From positions 62,001 to 126,000 of the forward strand of contig NZ_CP016621.1 of NCBI RefSeq assembly GCF_002741015.1: a stretch of DNA of 64,000 nt, written 5' to 3'. Under the pieces are notes generated by a model, which saw nothing but the letters and a program-made list of their open reading frames with translations, was not told the DNA's origin and did no database searches. The translations under genes were made by a program, and so were the position numbers. Shown one piece after another: positions 36,251 to 45,030 of the stretch; the stretch's first letter is position 1, and each line of letters starts with the position of its first letter. Origin of the DNA: Microvirga ossetica. GTDB taxonomy: Bacteria; Pseudomonadota; Alphaproteobacteria; Rhizobiales; Beijerinckiaceae.

Positions 36251-36541
36251 TTGATCGCAAAGCGGACACTTATCGGGATCGCCGGCGCGGTTGCGCTCGT
36301 ATCCATGTCGGCGGTCGGCGCGACCGCGCAACAGTCTCAACAGACGCAAACCTGGGTGCGCGACGACGGCACCACCTTTCAGGTCACGGTTCCCGCTCCA
36401 TCGGGTGCGGGCGGCGATCACTGCGAGAACGGGGGAGCCGACTTCACATGCACCAGCAACAGGCACTTTGGCGACCCGAACGTGGGGACACCCGGCAGGA
36501 GGGCGCAGCTTAAGGCCGCGACAGCCGATACCGACCAGTGA
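36251..36541 (+). CDS. small exported protein, TTG start
   Basis: A 96-aa protein beginning at TTG 36251 behind GGGGGAGGGGCAT. The signal peptide LIAKRTLIGIAGAVALVSMS ends near ATAQQ. The mature part is polar, Gln/Gly-rich with two Cys (HCENGGADFTCTSN) that could pair. It ends before a weak terminator (36551-36574). No family is recognised. Confidence 0.68.
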   Translation: MIAKRTLIGIAGAVALVSMSAVGATAQQSQQTQTWVRDDGTTFQVTVPAPSGAGGDHCENGGADFTCTSNRHFGDPNVGTPGRRAQLKAATADTDQ

Positions 36542-36550
36542 AGGATTGGA

Positions 36551-36574
36551 GCCTCGCTACGGCGGGGTTTCCTT
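36551..36574 (+). terminator. weak intrinsic terminator
   Basis: GCCTCGC-TACG-GCGGGG, with one G-U, is followed by TTTCCTTATT. Confidence 0.6.
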
Positions 36575-36623
36575 ATTGGAGGGCGATCCCGCCTTCCCGG
36601 CCTTGCTCTTCCTTCCTCTTCCC

Positions 36624-37106
36624 CTAGGCGAAGCCTGGAAGGGTGTCGAACCGCCATGTGAACCGCCGCCCGGGGATCGTCCCGATTGCCTTCCCGATAT
36701 TGGTCAGGAAGTTGTTCCAGTCGGGCCTGACGACGGTCCCTGCGGCCATCAACTCAAGTCCTGCGGCGAAATCCTCGTATGCCGCCGCGGCCTTCTCCCT
36801 GCCCTCGGGGGTCACGTCGGGCCACGGCTGGGCGACGACGGCGCGAAGGTGACGCGCTGCCTCCTGCGCCGCGCGGACGAACTCCGGTGCTTTGACGGCC
36901 GCTTTCGGATAGCGCGGTTCCTCGAAGAGCGAGGCCGCTTGCGCGAGGAAGTGCGCCGCTTTGTATGCATCCCTGAACAGTCCGGACGATGCCTTTCCGG
37001 CCTGGGCGGCGGCGAGTTTCCGAAGCTCCGCCAGCAGGGCAGGGGGATCATTGAGTTCGAGCGAGACGGCGAGGCCGAGGGGACGGAATGGGTGAATGCG
37101 TCTCAT
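36624..37106 (-). CDS. hypothetical protein
   Basis: A 160-aa helical protein (MRRIHPFRPLGLAVSLELND). Ala-rich helices (LLAELRKLAAAQAGKASSGL, KAAHFLAQAASLFEEPRYPK) suggest a helical-repeat fold. No signal peptide or membrane span. It is the only minus-strand gene in this part and lies divergent from 37219. Function unknown. Confidence 0.7.
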   Translation of the reverse strand: MRRIHPFRPLGLAVSLELNDPPALLAELRKLAAAQAGKASSGLFRDAYKAAHFLAQAASLFEEPRYPKAAVKAPEFVRAAQEAARHLRAVVAQPWPDVTPEGREKAAAAYEDFAAGLELMAAGTVVRPDWNNFLTNIGKAIGTIPGRRFTWRFDTLPGFA

Positions 37107-37135
37107 GCCGAGGATGGTAGCCGGCGGTCACTGTC

Positions 37136-37150
37136 TACGCCATGGGCGTA
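37136..37150 (+). promoter_or_regulatory. family-B operator-like dyad (site B6)
   Basis: TACGCC-ATG-GGCGTA is a perfect dyad with changed inner bases on both arms. It lies 69 bases before ATG 37219 and close to the start of 36624 on the other strand. Confidence 0.62.
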
Positions 37151-37218
37151 GGATTTGCCTTGCGCCGAAAATTACTGCCCCGCAGGATCGAGGAAACATC
37201 CATACAAGGAGGAATGCC

Positions 37219-37611
37219 ATGCCGGACTCGATGGAAACGAGGCGCGCCCGCAAGGTCGAGTTCATCGCCCTTTTCAGGGGAAGCGGGCTCACGCTGCGCG
37301 AGGCGGCCGAGCGTTGCGTCCTGACACGTTCCACCATGAAATCCTACGTGGACGGCGGCGGTCTTCCTGGCGAAAGGCCGTTGTTGCTGCTTCGCGGCTA
37401 CATGGCCTTGAATAAGGCTTTCAAGGATGATCCCGCCGGGCGACCACATCACATCTGCGCCCGGCCTCCAGATGTATCTGGCTGCGACGCCGCAAGTCGC
37501 CACAGCCTGATCCCATTCCCTGTCAGAGAGCGGCTGGAACCCAGAATACTACACCCTGATCTTCGGCGGGGCCACGCTCCTATATCCTTGCTTACCGCCC
37601 ACTCGATCTGA
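37219..37611 (+). CDS. helix-turn-helix protein, probably 3'-truncated
   Basis: The first ~75 residues contain a likely helix-turn-helix (LTLREAAERCVLTRSTMKSY then VDGGGLPGERPLLLLRGYMA), typical of small DNA-binding regulators. From about KDDPAG on (near 37440), the sequence becomes His/Arg/Cys-rich and unlike coding DNA, and base composition shifts to the low-GC island. The original 3' end was probably replaced by the island insertion. If functional, it is a candidate regulator of the dyad-bearing promoters, including its own upstream B6 dyad. ATG follows AAGGAGGAATGCC. Confidence 0.62.
   Translation: MPDSMETRRARKVEFIALFRGSGLTLREAAERCVLTRSTMKSYVDGGGLPGERPLLLLRGYMALNKAFKDDPAGRPHHICARPPDVSGCDAASRHSLIPFPVRERLEPRILHPDLRRGHAPISLLTAHSI
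37471..37508. other. probable left boundary zone of the accessory island
   Basis: GATGTATCTGG is followed by a hairpin GGCTGCGAC...GTCGCCACAGCC. Downstream, GC content drops and no backbone-type elements are seen until 62.7 kb. The exact end cannot be fixed from one sequence. Confidence 0.4.
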
Positions 37612-37737
37612 TGCTCATTCCAACGGAAAGGAGTAGCCGCAAATTGCTATCCCCTGTATGAAGAACTTACGCCATAATCTACAAACCCGCCCAACGTTGA
37701 TCCCATCCACTCCAGTACTTCTCCCAAAAGTTCACAA

Positions 37738-39279
37738 ATGCCCAGGATAAGTGTTTTCCTCACTTTGCTTGTTCTCGTCGGCGCCTTTGTGCCGACTTAT
37801 TCGGCGCGCTCCCAGTCTGGAGGAATACATCTCTTTGACCCACTTATCCGCGAGATGATCCAGCAAGGTATCCAGAATGACAGACAGCGCACCCGACAAC
37901 CTATCGCTCCATCTGGTCCTGTAACCATATCAAGCACATTGACAAAGGTCACTGATTCAAGAACTGGCATAGAGATCAGACTGCCTACCCACATCTTGAT
38001 CAAGGAAGGTGTAAGCCAAAATGGCGGAAGCCGCTGGCAAACATTTGATGATAGAATTACTGTTGACACCGTTCGAAACTCAAACACCTCTAACCTACGC
38101 CAAATCTACGAAAACATTACTCGGATCCGGCCTAACGTACAAATCAACCATTCGAAATTTGAGGCAGACTCTTTTGTTATCGTAGGGGAGACACCCAAAG
38201 GTAAATTCCTTCAAACCTACACTGCTGGACCAGAAGAGATACGAGGTCTGTTGATCAGTTACGAAAAGGAACTTGCTTCCTATTTTGATCGGACAGCCGG
38301 CGCGATCATCGACAGTTTTATTCCGTTTCCAGATGGCATCGCAGTGGTGGTTGGAGGCGACTTCAATAATCCAGCTTGTCCGAGCACGGGTGTTGTCTCC
38401 CGCCTTAAGCCTCAAACAGAGAGTTTCCTCTCTGTCCGCAGCGGTCCCGGGGTATCGCACCGAGAGGTCGATCGGCTCACCAACGGGTCTCCCGTTGCAA
38501 TCTGCCAACAAACCGATTCTTGGTTTGCCGTTGTATACTCGACCCAACAGGGCACAAATGACTGTAACGTACAAACACCATCGCCGGCGAAGAGGTCCTA
38601 CACCGGGCCATGCAAATATGGATGGGTTCACTCTAGTTACATTGGCAACATAAGGATGCAGCAGAGGCCTTCTTCGGAACCGCTCAAGCACCCGGAGGAT
38701 ATTAAGGTTGTCGAGGCTAGCCAGAAAACCGATCTGCCCCAAATGCAACCGCCGTCAACAGCAAGTGCTGCCACAGCAACTGCACCGAGTGCACCAATAC
38801 CACGCCTTCCAGTCGTACCAAAAGATTGTCCGGCCCGATCGCCTGACTACTCAAGTCGACTCGCGCTTATCAAAACCCATGTCAAGATAGCGCATGAACA
38901 AGTGGAAGAGTGGAAGTCTCTGCGTAAAATCGCAGAGAAAGCGCAACAGTCGGATATTGGAGCCTTTTGTAAGGCCTACCTAGATCCAATGAAGAAAGCA
39001 CTTGAGGCTATGAATTCCTTCATGCAAAAGAATAATGAGGGCCTGGTTCTTGATAGTTTTAATGCATGTGTAGAGACTCAGGCAACGAAAATAGAAAAAG
39101 AGGTCGACAACGTAAAAGGGAGCGCCGAGCCTGTCGGACTCTTGCTCAAAATTCATGCCGATTTAATCCGCATCAAGATTGAAAACGTCAGTTTGATCCA
39201 TGAACACAAGGACTATTTAGGCACGGTCGAGTCAATCAAAGGGTCGTTTGCGTCCAGCACTAAACAATGCAGCCTTTGA
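37738..39279 (+). CDS. exported SH3b-domain protein
   Basis: A 513-aa protein with a signal peptide (MPRISVFLTLLVLVGAFVPT, cleavage near SARS). About residues 225-305 form a bacterial SH3 domain (SFLSVRSGPGVSHREVDRLT ... WFAVVYS ... KYGWVHSSYI). A Pro/Thr/Ala linker (about 330-365) and a helical C-terminal domain with four cysteines follow. It probably acts in the periplasm, perhaps binding peptidoglycan. Low GC and codon use set it apart from the backbone. It starts a four-gene operon of exported proteins. Confidence 0.75.
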   Translation: MPRISVFLTLLVLVGAFVPTYSARSQSGGIHLFDPLIREMIQQGIQNDRQRTRQPIAPSGPVTISSTLTKVTDSRTGIEIRLPTHILIKEGVSQNGGSRWQTFDDRITVDTVRNSNTSNLRQIYENITRIRPNVQINHSKFEADSFVIVGETPKGKFLQTYTAGPEEIRGLLISYEKELASYFDRTAGAIIDSFIPFPDGIAVVVGGDFNNPACPSTGVVSRLKPQTESFLSVRSGPGVSHREVDRLTNGSPVAICQQTDSWFAVVYSTQQGTNDCNVQTPSPAKRSYTGPCKYGWVHSSYIGNIRMQQRPSSEPLKHPEDIKVVEASQKTDLPQMQPPSTASAATATAPSAPIPRLPVVPKDCPARSPDYSSRLALIKTHVKIAHEQVEEWKSLRKIAEKAQQSDIGAFCKAYLDPMKKALEAMNSFMQKNNEGLVLDSFNACVETQATKIEKEVDNVKGSAEPVGLLLKIHADLIRIKIENVSLIHEHKDYLGTVESIKGSFASSTKQCSL

Positions 39280-39299
39280 TTAGACAATAGGAGAAACTC

Positions 39300-40007
39300 A
39301 TGTCGTCCAACAGTTTGAAAGTTGTCGCGATCACAGCAGGACTGTTATTCGGCAGTTTTGCCGTGCATGCCCAGCAAGGGTCACCTGATAATTCAGCACC
39401 TTCGTCTAACGCACTTCCAGCGGATAAGTGCGCGGAGTTTAACAGCCTCCTTAGCAGCATCGACAGCACCGGAGCAGCGGGAAACCCTGATCAGGTAGAA
39501 AAGCGGTACGGGCGGCTCGTCGATGCCGCCAAGATAGGAGAAGCCTGCGCGAAGAGCATCACTGAGTCATTTCGAAACCTGCGTGGGCAAGCCGGATCGC
39601 CACCATCGTGGGCCAAGATTGAACAGGAACTTGATAAGCTCATCGAAGCGCAGCGGAATTTCATCGATAAAATTGAGGGCACAGGCGGCCTTATAGAAGA
39701 GGCAAATCGGAGCGGAAGTGTTATCCAGAAGCGAATTGAAGAGGCGCAAAGGGTTTATCCGGACCAAGTCGACCGAGAAAAGGAGCGGCTGGCGCGCCTC
39801 ACGGAAATAGCAGCCGCCACCACAGTTCAAAAGGACGGACTCGCAAAAGCGATTCGAGATATTCAGGCGGCTAAGCCGAGAATTGCTTTCGCGGAAAGCG
39901 GCAAACAGTTTGACGTCACGGTTAATGCGCTAGACCGATTCAATAAGGCGCTCGAGGATTTTACAAAGAAGATGCCAAAACCCGTGCCTGGTGAGAGCGG
40001 TACGTGA
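39300..40007 (+). CDS. exported coiled-coil protein
   Basis: A 235-aa protein with a signal peptide (MSSNSLKVVAITAGLLFGSF, cleavage near AHAQ). The mature protein is a long helical coiled coil (EQELDKLIEAQRNFIDKIEG, RIEEAQRVYPDQVDREKERL). ATG follows TAGGAGAAACTC. Only 20 bases separate it from the SH3b gene, so it is co-transcribed. Confidence 0.77.
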   Translation: MSSNSLKVVAITAGLLFGSFAVHAQQGSPDNSAPSSNALPADKCAEFNSLLSSIDSTGAAGNPDQVEKRYGRLVDAAKIGEACAKSITESFRNLRGQAGSPPSWAKIEQELDKLIEAQRNFIDKIEGTGGLIEEANRSGSVIQKRIEEAQRVYPDQVDREKERLARLTEIAAATTVQKDGLAKAIRDIQAAKPRIAFAESGKQFDVTVNALDRFNKALEDFTKKMPKPVPGESGT

Positions 40008-40052
40008 AGCGGCCTTCCTTAGGCTAACCCAAAATCTTGAAGGATGGAACAA

Positions 40053-40691
40053 ATGCAAACGATGAAGAAATGGTGCTTAGCGGGGCTAATCCTAGCTTCG
40101 CTAACCGGGGCTGCTGCCAGTCAGTCGGTTCAAAGTGACGATTTCCAACAACGGATGACAACCGCTTTAACGAGCGCGAAAAAGTCCGCCGATCAGTTGA
40201 ACGACCAGCAAAAAGCCCTTCTTGACGCAATCAATCTAGCTGCCGACCCGCAGCAGGCAAGGAAGTTTTTGGACAACCTGATTGGAACCTCTACTTCGGC
40301 CCTCACTACATTTGGCGAGAAGGGTGAGGTGATGAAGGCTATTAATGACTTGTTGGTTTCTGTCGACCAACGAAGAAAGAATGCTGAGGATAGAGCAGCA
40401 AGTGATCCAAGGTGGGTTGAGCGAGTTGCAGTTTGGAAGGGCCATGCAGACAATCTTCGGCAACTTCGCCAGGATTTATTGAAGGAAGTAGATCGAGCCG
40501 AAAATACGCTCACCCAACTTTCGAAGGATCGAACATTTATCGAAGACATCATCGCTAGCGAGGGTGTGGAACGAGCCAGAAAGGAAATGGAAGCTGCGTT
40601 GATGAATTTGAGAGATCTTGGGGACTCGCTCGCTAATGCCGTCAAGATTGCAGAGGAGCGCAACAGAAAAATCAGTGCGCCGGCATCGTAA
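40053..40691 (+). CDS. exported coiled-coil protein
   Basis: A 212-aa protein. ATG 40053 (MQTMKKWCLAGLILASLTGA) fits the RBS GAAGGATGGAACAA better than ATG 40044. The signal peptide is followed by a helical mature protein (KSADQLNDQQKALLDAINLA, LRQLRQDLLKEVDRAENTLT). It resembles 39300 in size and helicity and they may be distant paralogues or partners. Confidence 0.76.
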   Translation: MQTMKKWCLAGLILASLTGAAASQSVQSDDFQQRMTTALTSAKKSADQLNDQQKALLDAINLAADPQQARKFLDNLIGTSTSALTTFGEKGEVMKAINDLLVSVDQRRKNAEDRAASDPRWVERVAVWKGHADNLRQLRQDLLKEVDRAENTLTQLSKDRTFIEDIIASEGVERARKEMEAALMNLRDLGDSLANAVKIAEERNRKISAPAS

Positions 40692-40700
40692 GGAGGGCAC

Positions 40701-41195
40701 GTGCTTTCGTCACAGCGCTCGAGTTTAAGGTCTGCTTCAGTTCTGTTCGGACTCTTACTGAAAGTTTCACTGACCGTTTCCGGTGAGGCCAACGCGGCGA
40801 GCTTATCTCGTCAATCGATGGCCTCATCGGATCTCAAGGCCCTATGCTTGGGATGGCTCGAAGCAGAAAGAGTCCTTCACCTTCTTATTGACCTAACATC
40901 TGTCGCGGATGAGGGGATACGAGCCGCAAATACGCTCCTCACGGACTGTAAGGCGAAGCCGATGTGCGAGAACTCACGCGAACGAGATCTCTTTGAGGCG
41001 AATCTCGTGGATGCTCGCACCCAGCACAGCAAAGCTGCGGAACTGGCTACTCGGATGCAAGATCGAAAAGAAACACTCCGGCGGCAGATCTACCGTTTGA
41101 GGGAAGGTCATCTGAAGCAAGACAACACTGATCTGGCAAATCTATGTTATATGGAATCTGCTGGAATTGCGCCATCAGTCGCGACAAACAAGTGA
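40701..41195 (+). CDS. exported helical protein, GTG start
   Basis: A 164-aa protein beginning at GTG 40701 behind AAGGAGGGCAC. A signal-like segment (SVLFGLLLKVSLTVSGEANA) leads to a helical mature part with four Cys. Fourth and last gene of the exported operon. No family is recognised. Confidence 0.7.
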   Translation: MLSSQRSSLRSASVLFGLLLKVSLTVSGEANAASLSRQSMASSDLKALCLGWLEAERVLHLLIDLTSVADEGIRAANTLLTDCKAKPMCENSRERDLFEANLVDARTQHSKAAELATRMQDRKETLRRQIYRLREGHLKQDNTDLANLCYMESAGIAPSVATNK

Positions 41196-41281
41196 AGGTT
41201 CGTGTCTACGAGTCTTCAAGAGTAGTTAAGGTGGACAGCAAAAAAATTGCAGTATATGCGTCGGTGTGACAAAACATAACC

Positions 41282-41460
41282 TCAGCGGGATGCGCGTCTC
41301 CAGCCTGCCTTTTCGGCCTCAGCCTCGTTGCAAAACCAACGTTCGCCTTTCGCCGTATTAACGCTTGTTGCTCCGTATAAGTGGTCCCACGGCGTATGGT
41401 AGATTCGCTCGCCCGAAGCGCTGACGTTACCCTTGATCGGGCAGGCCCATTTCGCCTCGC
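41282..41460 (-). pseudogene. 3' fragment of an exported nuclease gene
   Basis: Reading the minus strand gives WACPIKGNVSASGERIYHTP, then TAKGERWFCNEAEAEKAGWR and RASR*, the same C-terminal domain as the nuclease at 52410 (CPIKGNVSASGERIYHMPWD...GERWFCDEADAEKAGWRRAYR). An in-frame stop lies just upstream and there is no nuclease domain, so only the tail survives. The 41196-41831 gap holds nothing else recognised. Confidence 0.75.
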
Positions 41461-41831
41461 CTCCATATCAGCAACAGATACCTTCCAACGTTGAGCACGG
41501 TACTCCCAGGGGCTAGCGCAAGATCTGTGTCAGATTGAGCGCTAAGATAGAACGGATCGGCAACCCTGTCGGCGAGGAGATAGATCTGACGCGCTGCATC
41601 AAAGCAGAGGAAGGCTCACGATCATCTGCTAACACCTTGCTGCTTCAGGACGAATCCTATGCGCCAGACTCAGCATCACAAGACCATTCTGACGACGCAT
41701 CCAGCGGTTCTACCGTTCTCATCCATGTGCTCCGCCCGCGACCACGTCTCAGACACCAAAACCAAGCCTAACAAGGCTTTGACGAGTTCTATTCGTCTGC
41801 TTGAGGGCGCGCGTTCTTGCTACGTACTGCG

Positions 41832-42035
41832 TTACCGCACAATCAGGCACAAATCTTGCGCTGATCCCATGAAGGTCTCGCCGCAGCTCGTGCAGGTGAC
41901 TTCATCCTCCCCCTCCGAGTCCATGTCGGACATTTTCTCCGCTGTGTAGTCCGGTTCCGGGACCGACAGCCAAACGACGTTCACGGCTTGGCAATTCGGG
42001 CAAATGAAGCGCGCGTTGGAACCGTAGTCTGACAT
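41832..42035 (-). CDS. small zinc-ribbon protein
   Basis: A 67-aa protein (MSDYGSNARFICPNCQAVNV). CPNC and CTSC about 34 residues apart form a zinc ribbon around VWLSVPEPDYTAEKMSDMDS. It lies just downstream of the SRAP gene on the same strand and is probably co-transcribed. Function unknown. Confidence 0.66.
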   Translation of the reverse strand: MSDYGSNARFICPNCQAVNVVWLSVPEPDYTAEKMSDMDSEGEDEVTCTSCGETFMGSAQDLCLIVR

Positions 42036-42094
42036 GGACCTATCCTGATGGTGTTTTGCCCGCTCCATATCATGGGGAAGGGCCACCGTCCTAT

Positions 42095-42746
42095 CTATGC
42101 CGCGTCCGGCTTATCCGACCGCTGCCCCTCGGCAACGATTTCCAGCAGCTCATCTGGCAGCGGCCGCTGGAGCTTCAACGCATCCTCAAACGGGGGCTGT
42201 CAGCCAGGCCTCATATTCCTCCGGTGTCGTCAGGATCACTGGCATCGCCTTTGGGTGGATCGGCGCAACAACGGTGTTCGGTTCCGATGTGAGGAACGAG
42301 AACAAGAGATGTTCCCCTTCCGCGGGTTCTGCCTTGGTCCCCCTGACACCTTTCCAGGGGCGCCAGATGCCAGCGAAGGCTGCTAGCGGTCGCTCTTTGT
42401 TCAGAGCAAACCAGATCGGGGTCTTCCTTGGCTTGATGTCCGCGTATTCTGAGAACGAGGTAAGAGGGACAAGGAGGCGATACTGCGGCTTCAGCCACGC
42501 CTTCCAGAACGGTGACGAGACGTTGCGTACGTTGGTCACCGGTTGGTTGCCGACCTTCGGCGGTGGAGGGAAACCCCATCGCATTTGCAGGAGCTCGCGT
42601 TCGCCATCCTGCATCCTGACGACTGGAGCCATCTGATCGGGGAAGATGCCGGGGAGAGGAGGGACGTTGCCGGCATTGTCCCGGGCGACGGCGAAGGCCC
42701 GACGCATGGCCTCTTGCGTCGTGTAGACGGAATAGAGATTGCACAT
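42095..42746 (-). pseudogene. SRAP (YedK/HMCES-type) gene with 3' frameshift
   Basis: The product starts M-CNLYSVYTTQEAMRRAF, with the catalytic Cys2 of SOS-response-associated peptidases, which crosslink abasic sites in single-stranded DNA. Later family motifs include QMRWGFPPPP, TNVRNVSSPFWK, RLLVPLTSFSEYAD and PVILTTPEEYEAWL. The frame stops at 42186 (LTAPV*). In the next frame the family's usual end follows: FEDALKLQRPLPDELLEIVA to TAG at 42095. A five-C run (42192-42196) with one extra base explains it. The core is intact, so activity may persist; a sequencing error is possible. Confidence 0.8.
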
Positions 42747-42895
42747 CACCTGCCCCATTTGCGGATCGACTCAATAGGATCATGGAAAACTGATCAAACT
42801 GCCAGATGGATTTAGGTTAGCCCCAAAAGGGAGCAGCCCCGGACATCTCTGTGCAAGGCTGTTTCCTGATTGTATGCCGCTGGTCGGCTGGGATC

Positions 42896-44875
42896 CTAGT
42901 TCGTGATCCTTACTGTCGCATAGCCAGTTGCTGTATCCGAGAAGAGAACCTTCCCGTTCCGGTCACTCACGACCACTTTGACGACCAAACTGCTCTCACC
43001 ATTCGTCCTTGCACTTACTTCGAAGCTTCGTCTCAGCTTTGCCTGTACTGCCTGTCCAGCCTGCATGAGGGCTTGCTCATCGTAGGTTTGACCACTGTTT
43101 CCATTGCGGATTCGGATCGCACCACCGTCGGTGCAACCAATAAGCGGAAGGGGGGTCTGGCCTATGTGGCAAGAGATCTGGACCTCGTATGGGTATTCAG
43201 TAAGATCTGCTTCTCGTTGCATCGCCACGCTTCGGGCTGCCTGCTGCTCCTGTTCCCTCCGACGCTGATCTTCCCTGTTCCTAATCGTGCTCACGTAGTC
43301 CGCGCAGCCGCTATCATTAGAACATTGTTGACCGAGTGCTGCCGAAGTGACTTCTGCCACGTCAACTGCCTGCTCACAGCCTTGTCTGCTCGCGAAGTCT
43401 CGAAACGTGGCGATCTTTTCAGTCAGGTTCGAGACACTGTCTGGCAGTTGCGCGTTTCCGATATATTCAGCAATGAGATCAAGTTGCTTTGAGAAGCGTG
43501 ATCCAAGGTTCGGACAGGCCGACTTCATCGCGAACGCGTTCGAGAGCAGATCAACCGATATCCCTGAAATTCGGGTTTCCGATCTAGCCCATTCCGCCAC
43601 CTTGGACTTAAGGGACGCACGCTCTTGCTCTTCCCTTGCGATTGCGACCTTGATCCTCGTGGCATCCTCGTCGCTGACCCATCGATCGGTGATCATGACT
43701 ACCCGTTGCTCACGTTCAAGCGCACCGCCAAGAGTGGCTAGATCTCTCGAGGGGCCGATATAGGCCGCACATCGGCCGGACTTGAGGTCAACGAAGGCAT
43801 CCTCAAGGGATCCGCGAGGGTCCAAGGGCTCGCCTTCCCAGCCCAGTCCCTTCAAAACCCTCTTACCATATTCGGTTCCAGTGCTCGGGTCCGAAGCAGA
43901 GACGCAGAATGCTCCCTTCTGCCCAGTAACGAGGATCCCGTAACCCTTCCGAGAACCATTCAGCACCGATCGCGTCATGGACGCTATCGCGGAGGCAACC
44001 TTCTGCTGTTCCTCCTGTTTGGCCGCGACATGTCGCTGATAATCACGCCACTTGATATGAAGCAGGGGCTCTGTCTGGCCCCAAAGCTCATCCAAGTCAC
44101 CATCGAGAGATCCTTCTTTTCGCACAAGTAGTAACGTGAAGGTCGGGTTTGAGGAGCTTCCGCAGCTATAGGTATTCTCGAAGTCGATGGAAAGGTTGAG
44201 TTTCTTCAGCTCACCATCCATGAACTCCTTATAAAGTCCGTATTGCGGCTTCTCCTTCAGGTTTTTCAAGTCGAGATACAGCATGTGATCTTTGCAAATA
44301 TCACTGCGTCCCGGTGGCTGACGGACGGTTACTTTACCGTCCAAATTCTTGGCAATCCGCTCATTCTGCTTTGCCGGATTGAACAGGAGAACGAGATCGC
44401 CAACTTCCATTTCGGCCGTTGATCTCGGTAACCGTGATTGTGTTGTCGGCTGCTGTTGCTGCGCATAGGTGGGCACACTGACAACCGCTGGGGACGCGTT
44501 TCTCGTTGGAGGTGCCTGATTGCCAGCTTTAACCTCTGCGACAAGGAAGTCGCCTTTCGAGAGGTAGGAATCGGGTGGTATGGATCCTGCGGCTACCAGA
44601 TTGTTTTTGTATGCTTGCGCGGATGCCGCCTGAAGTGGCCCCAGTGCAATTGCATACCAGCCGTTCTGGGCTTGGAAGATCCGCAGGTTCGGAAGCTGAC
44701 CACTGTATTGCTGAGCAAATAAGGTGGCCTCTTCAAGTTGCTGTCGAGCGGCGAGGATGACCCATCGCGAGTTAGTTGTGATTGCGGTGCCCGCTGAGCT
44801 TACTGCTTTTGGCTGTGCGTATACTGAGCCTGTTTGGATTAGGAGTGCGGTTAGTGCCCCAACTATAGCCTTCAT
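42896..44875 (-). CDS. large exported protein with SPOR-like N-terminus
   Basis: A 659-aa protein with a signal peptide (MKAIVGALTALLIQTGSVYA). Residues ~35-105 (SRWVILAARQQLEEATLFAQ ... FQAQNGWYAIALGPLQ) look like a SPOR/sporulation-related peptidoglycan-binding repeat. A Gln/Pro linker, a middle region with Cys residues and a coiled coil (RDYQRHVAAKQEEQQKVASA) follow, and a beta-rich C-terminus (SLVVKVVVSDRNGKVLFSDT). Periplasmic or envelope-associated. Lower GC than the backbone. No named family for the whole protein. Confidence 0.72.
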   Translation of the reverse strand: MKAIVGALTALLIQTGSVYAQPKAVSSAGTAITTNSRWVILAARQQLEEATLFAQQYSGQLPNLRIFQAQNGWYAIALGPLQAASAQAYKNNLVAAGSIPPDSYLSKGDFLVAEVKAGNQAPPTRNASPAVVSVPTYAQQQQPTTQSRLPRSTAEMEVGDLVLLFNPAKQNERIAKNLDGKVTVRQPPGRSDICKDHMLYLDLKNLKEKPQYGLYKEFMDGELKKLNLSIDFENTYSCGSSSNPTFTLLLVRKEGSLDGDLDELWGQTEPLLHIKWRDYQRHVAAKQEEQQKVASAIASMTRSVLNGSRKGYGILVTGQKGAFCVSASDPSTGTEYGKRVLKGLGWEGEPLDPRGSLEDAFVDLKSGRCAAYIGPSRDLATLGGALEREQRVVMITDRWVSDEDATRIKVAIAREEQERASLKSKVAEWARSETRISGISVDLLSNAFAMKSACPNLGSRFSKQLDLIAEYIGNAQLPDSVSNLTEKIATFRDFASRQGCEQAVDVAEVTSAALGQQCSNDSGCADYVSTIRNREDQRRREQEQQAARSVAMQREADLTEYPYEVQISCHIGQTPLPLIGCTDGGAIRIRNGNSGQTYDEQALMQAGQAVQAKLRRSFEVSARTNGESSLVVKVVVSDRNGKVLFSDTATGYATVRITN

Positions 44876-44997
44876 TGTGGATCTCTGTTTTTTGTATCTT
44901 TAGCGGATAATCTTATCTTGTAGTTCACACACGCACTGCGTGCCAACAGTATTTGCAATTAAGGTTTCCGCCCGGACTAGGGCGAAAGGGTCTTTTA

Positions 44998-45030
44998 ACT
45001 TGAACGACCCATAGGATTGAGACCTAGCCG
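44998..45030. repeat. partial copy of dispersed dyad element
   Basis: On the minus strand, AATCCTATGGGTCG with GACGGCTAGG upstream resembles one half of the 7.27/17.77/35.65 kb elements. It marks a composition change from the low-GC segment to GC-rich genes. Confidence 0.45.

Noticed and set aside
37471..37476. GATGTA, the core of the Tn554 attachment site, at the island's left edge
   Set aside because: A six-base match is expected often by chance, and no matching core can be placed with confidence at the right end.
41535..41771. 78-aa plus-strand frame
   Set aside because: No RBS, Ser/Arg-rich composition and it lies in a remnant-filled gap.
42851..43492. 213-aa plus-strand frame
   Set aside because: Antisense to the 659-aa exported protein, which has a signal peptide and consistent coding.
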